Shown here piece by piece: positions 5,444 to 7,217 of a DNA stretch of 7,217 nucleotides. How positions within the stretch are numbered: the first letter of the stretch is position 1; each line of letters starts with the position of its first letter. Under the pieces are notes generated by a model. That model ran no database searches and was not told where the DNA came from. It saw only the letters and a program-made list of their open reading frames with translations. The DNA comes from an uncultured Actinomycetes bacterium. GTDB taxonomy: Bacteria > Actinomycetota > Actinomycetes > Mycobacteriales > Mycobacteriaceae. The position numbers were made by a program, and so were the translations under genes. The stretch is taken from contig CAIWCQ010000266.1 of assembly GCA_903911165.1 (NCBI GenBank), forward strand, positions 1-7,217, given 5' to 3'.

Positions 5444-7217
5444 GAACCGCCTCCTCCACCACCTCCGCCGCCACCACCGCCGCCGCCACCGCCACCACCG
5501 CCACCGCTGGATGACGATGACTGCGACGCGGTGTAAGCGCCGATCGACGATGACAGTGCCGACTCGAAGCTGTCGAAACCAGTATCCCCCGACGCCGACG
5601 AGCTCCTGCCGGTACCCGACGACGTCTGGTACCAGCCGGGCTGTGGGGGTACCTGCCCGGTGGCTGCCTGGTACTTCGCCGCCCACAACGCGGCGGTACC
5701 GCTGGCGATCGCGAACGGGATGTAGGCGGTGTAGAGATCCCGGCGGGCAGAGAAGTCGAAGCGCGACTCTGCGGAATCGGTGGCCAGCATGCGGTGGAAA
5801 CCGCCGACCTCCGACCAGAGCTGGCGGCCGGTCGCGGTGCGACGAAGTCCGATTCCGGGAGTCCACACCCGCGTCGAAAGCAGGAAGAAAACCGCAAAAG
5901 GCAATCCCCACAACGTGATCGGGAACAACACCCTCATGAATCCCACGACCGTCAGCGCCAGTGCCGCAATATTTGCGACCCGAAGCCATAACTCCGAGGG
6001 ATGTTTGGCAATCAGGCCCTCCCCGAGTGCCCACTGTTTCGCCGCGGATGTCATGGCTTCCTTGGCGGCGGTGAGCCTACGGCCGGCGGCGACACCTCCG
6101 TTGGCGTGGAAGGTCGATCCGTGAATTTCCAGCCCCAGCGCTGAGCTGACGGCGCCGCTGACCGGATCCACGTCGGCCCACGCGCCGACATCACCGACAC
6201 CGTGTACCGTCCACTTCTTCTTGCCGTCCTGATCCAGCGACAGCAGCCCGCGGTCCGCCAGGTAGAGCAGGGTGGCGGTCAGGCCCTCCTCCGGCACTTG
6301 TTCGGTGCGGATGTACTCGCACTGCACTGGCCCGAGGCCCTGCGGCGGGGCGTAGTGCAGCGGGAATCCCGGTGACGGTTCCACGGTTGTCCGCCACCAG
6401 AGGAACGCCCCGAGTCCGGCCGCGGCGGTAAGCCCGGCGAGCCACACCACCACCGGCACCGATCGGCCCAGCACCGGATCCCACCGCACGGACCACGGCA
6501 CCTCAGCCCGCGGCGGAGTCGGCAGATCGACACCCGCCCGCAGGGTGACCGGCGTGCGCGGCGGCAGGTCAATGGCTGACAGGGTTACCGCGTTTCCGGC
6601 AATGGTCAGTCCGTCGCAACCGCGGCCCAGACCCGCACCCACCGAGCACTGCGCTCCGGTCACCCGTGCCGGCAGCGACACCGAGATTTGGGCCCGGTCG
6701 ATCTGGTTGCTCCAACCCGGGGCGACGACGTTCCAGAACAACACCGAGGGTGCTGATGGATCACCGACCGAGGAGGCGAAGTCCTCCGCTGCGCCGGTGC
6801 CACCCGGATCAAGAGCCCCGGGGACCCGGTAGCGGATGCGGTAGACATGCGTTCCCGGCGGCACGTAACTGTTTGGATCACCGATTTTGGCCACCCGGAA
6901 CCGATCGTAGGACTGCCAGAGCAACTCGTAGGGAACCGGCTGGCCGTCGAGAGAGACTTCGTCGATCTCGGGGATCTGTCGAAGGTGAGAGTTGTTGCGA
7001 TTAGAGATATCCCAGAACCGGAAAATGCCGTGTCGGCCACCCGGGAACTCGGCCGTGATGATCTCATCGGCCCACATCAGACCATCGCTGTCCACGGCGA
7101 AGTCGGCGCGCACGTCGGAGAAGACGACCGGATCGGAGGTGGCACCACCACCGGAGGGCACGCCGTCGAACACGACCGGCCACAGCAGCCCCAGTCCCAG
7201 GAACAGCAGCAGAACCA
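5437..7217 (-). CDS. DUF2207 membrane protein with poly-glycine tail (5' partial)
   Basis: This is a predicted cell-envelope protein of the DUF2207 family, function unknown. The 592 visible residues begin in a hydrophobic segment VLLLFLGLGLLWPVV, evidently a signal peptide or anchor, so the GTG at 7173 is internal and the real start lies beyond the window. An extracytoplasmic domain follows (about 6500-7140), with features I associate with the family: GGRHGIFRFWDI, HVYRIRYRVPGAL, VLFWNVVAPGW, and two cysteines ten residues apart (codons at 6646-6648 and 6616-6618) that could form a disulfide. A transmembrane segment (about 6395-6465, VVVWLAGLTAAAGLGAFLWW) leads to a domain with YAPPQGLGP and LTATLLYLADRGLLSL. 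A hydrophobic pair lies near 5865-5980 and another segment near 5675-5730. The C-terminus is Ser-rich, then 20 Gly, then Ser-Trp. The 3' end overlaps the LemA gene by 7 bases (4 if that gene starts at GTG), so the two are probably translated together. Confidence 0.9.
   Translation of the reverse strand, partial: VLLLFLGLGLLWPVVFDGVPSGGGATSDPVVFSDVRADFAVDSDGLMWADEIITAEFPGGRHGIFRFWDISNRNNSHLRQIPEIDEVSLDGQPVPYELLWQSYDRFRVAKIGDPNSYVPPGTHVYRIRYRVPGALDPGGTGAAEDFASSVGDPSAPSVLFWNVVAPGWSNQIDRAQISVSLPARVTGAQCSVGAGLGRGCDGLTIAGNAVTLSAIDLPPRTPVTLRAGVDLPTPPRAEVPWSVRWDPVLGRSVPVVVWLAGLTAAAGLGAFLWWRTTVEPSPGFPLHYAPPQGLGPVQCEYIRTEQVPEEGLTATLLYLADRGLLSLDQDGKKKWTVHGVGDVGAWADVDPVSGAVSSALGLEIHGSTFHANGGVAAGRRLTAAKEAMTSAAKQWALGEGLIAKHPSELWLRVANIAALALTVVGFMRVLFPITLWGLPFAVFFLLSTRVWTPGIGLRRTATGRQLWSEVGGFHRMLATDSAESRFDFSARRDLYTAYIPFAIASGTAALWAAKYQAATGQVPPQPGWYQTSSGTGRSSSASGDTGFDSFESALSSSIGAYTASQSSSSSGGGGGGGGGGGGGGGGGGGGSW
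5446..5505 (-). repeat. GGN codon tract encoding 20 consecutive glycines
   Basis: This 60-base stretch encodes 20 glycines in a row, preceded by a serine run (TASQSSSSS) and followed by Ser-Trp-stop. The codons are mixed: 9 GGT, 8 GGC and 3 GGA, with all GGA among the last seven. The serines also use mixed codons (AGC, TCC, TCA, TCG). That argues for selection on the protein sequence rather than a freshly expanded trinucleotide repeat, although the G-rich tract may still vary in length between strains and is prone to sequencing or assembly error. Confidence 0.9.
5450..5455 (-). promoter_or_regulatory. Strong Shine-Dalgarno of the LemA gene inside the poly-glycine codons
   Basis: The minus strand reads AGGAGG here, followed by CGGTTC and then ATG (5443): a perfect core at a spacing of 6 bases, or 9 to the alternative GTG at 5440. 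The same bases lie within the glycine codons GGA GGA GGC near the end of the upstream DUF2207 gene. It is the strongest ribosome-binding site in the window and supports the ATG start. Confidence 0.8.

Noticed and set aside
5446..5505. A CRISPR-like or tandem intergenic repeat
   Set aside because: The repetition is a codon-level glycine run inside a gene; there are no spacers and no fixed repeat unit.
5446..5508. Poly-proline protein on the plus strand opposite the glycine tract
   Set aside because: It is the reverse complement of the glycine codons, with no supporting domain or start site.
5444..6034. N-terminal extension of the LemA frame by 197 residues
   Set aside because: It lies inside the DUF2207 gene in another frame, is Arg/Trp-rich and low complexity, and LemA proteins normally begin just before the transmembrane helix; the ATG at 5443 has an excellent ribosome-binding site.
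7171..7173. GTG as the start of the DUF2207 gene
   Set aside because: The frame stays open upstream to the window edge and encodes a hydrophobic segment typical of a signal peptide, so the start is outside the window.

Overview
This GC-rich window (roughly two-thirds G+C by eye) reads as actinobacterial, most likely a mycobacterium. The reasons are the gene order fmt-rsmB-rpe-ribD, which from memory matches the M. tuberculosis Rv1406-Rv1409 block, protein sequences close to mycobacterial ones, frequent GTG starts and almost no intergenic space. Species cannot be set from the sequence alone.

Layout. Positions 1-857 (+) hold the 3' part of a MacB/LolD-type ABC transporter ATPase whose C-terminus is a cyclic-nucleotide-binding domain. 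The window opens inside its Walker A motif. It converges on a long minus-strand gene train, and the two facing stop codons sit 4 bp apart inside a perfect 6-bp hairpin. In transcription order (right to left) the train is: a DUF2207 membrane protein (5437-7217, N-terminus outside the window), a LemA-family protein (4904-5443), fmt (3974-4903), rsmB (2586-3977), rpe (1875-2570) and ribD (862-1878). Consecutive genes overlap by a few bases or are separated by no more than about 24 bases, so one polycistronic mRNA with translational coupling is likely. Its promoter is probably beyond position 7217. No stretch over 300 bases lacks a gene, and I saw no tRNA, rRNA, CRISPR array or insertion sequence.

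How the genes relate. Fmt formylates initiator Met-tRNA and RsmB methylates 16S rRNA, so both serve translation initiation and the ribosome. Rpe handles ribulose-5-phosphate, which is also the precursor of the four-carbon unit of riboflavin, and RibD performs the deamination and reduction steps on the pyrimidine side of riboflavin synthesis. The DUF2207-LemA pair at the head of the train is a membrane-associated pair of unknown function.

The less ordinary items are the putatively cAMP-responsive ABC ATPase; the 20-glycine tail of the DUF2207 protein, whose codons also form the Shine-Dalgarno sequence of the LemA gene; the repeated GTGA stop/start overlaps; and the shared stop-codon hairpin at the convergent junction. 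I found no convincing wholly new system. The least-characterised parts are the DUF2207-LemA pair and the nucleotide-sensing ABC ATPase.
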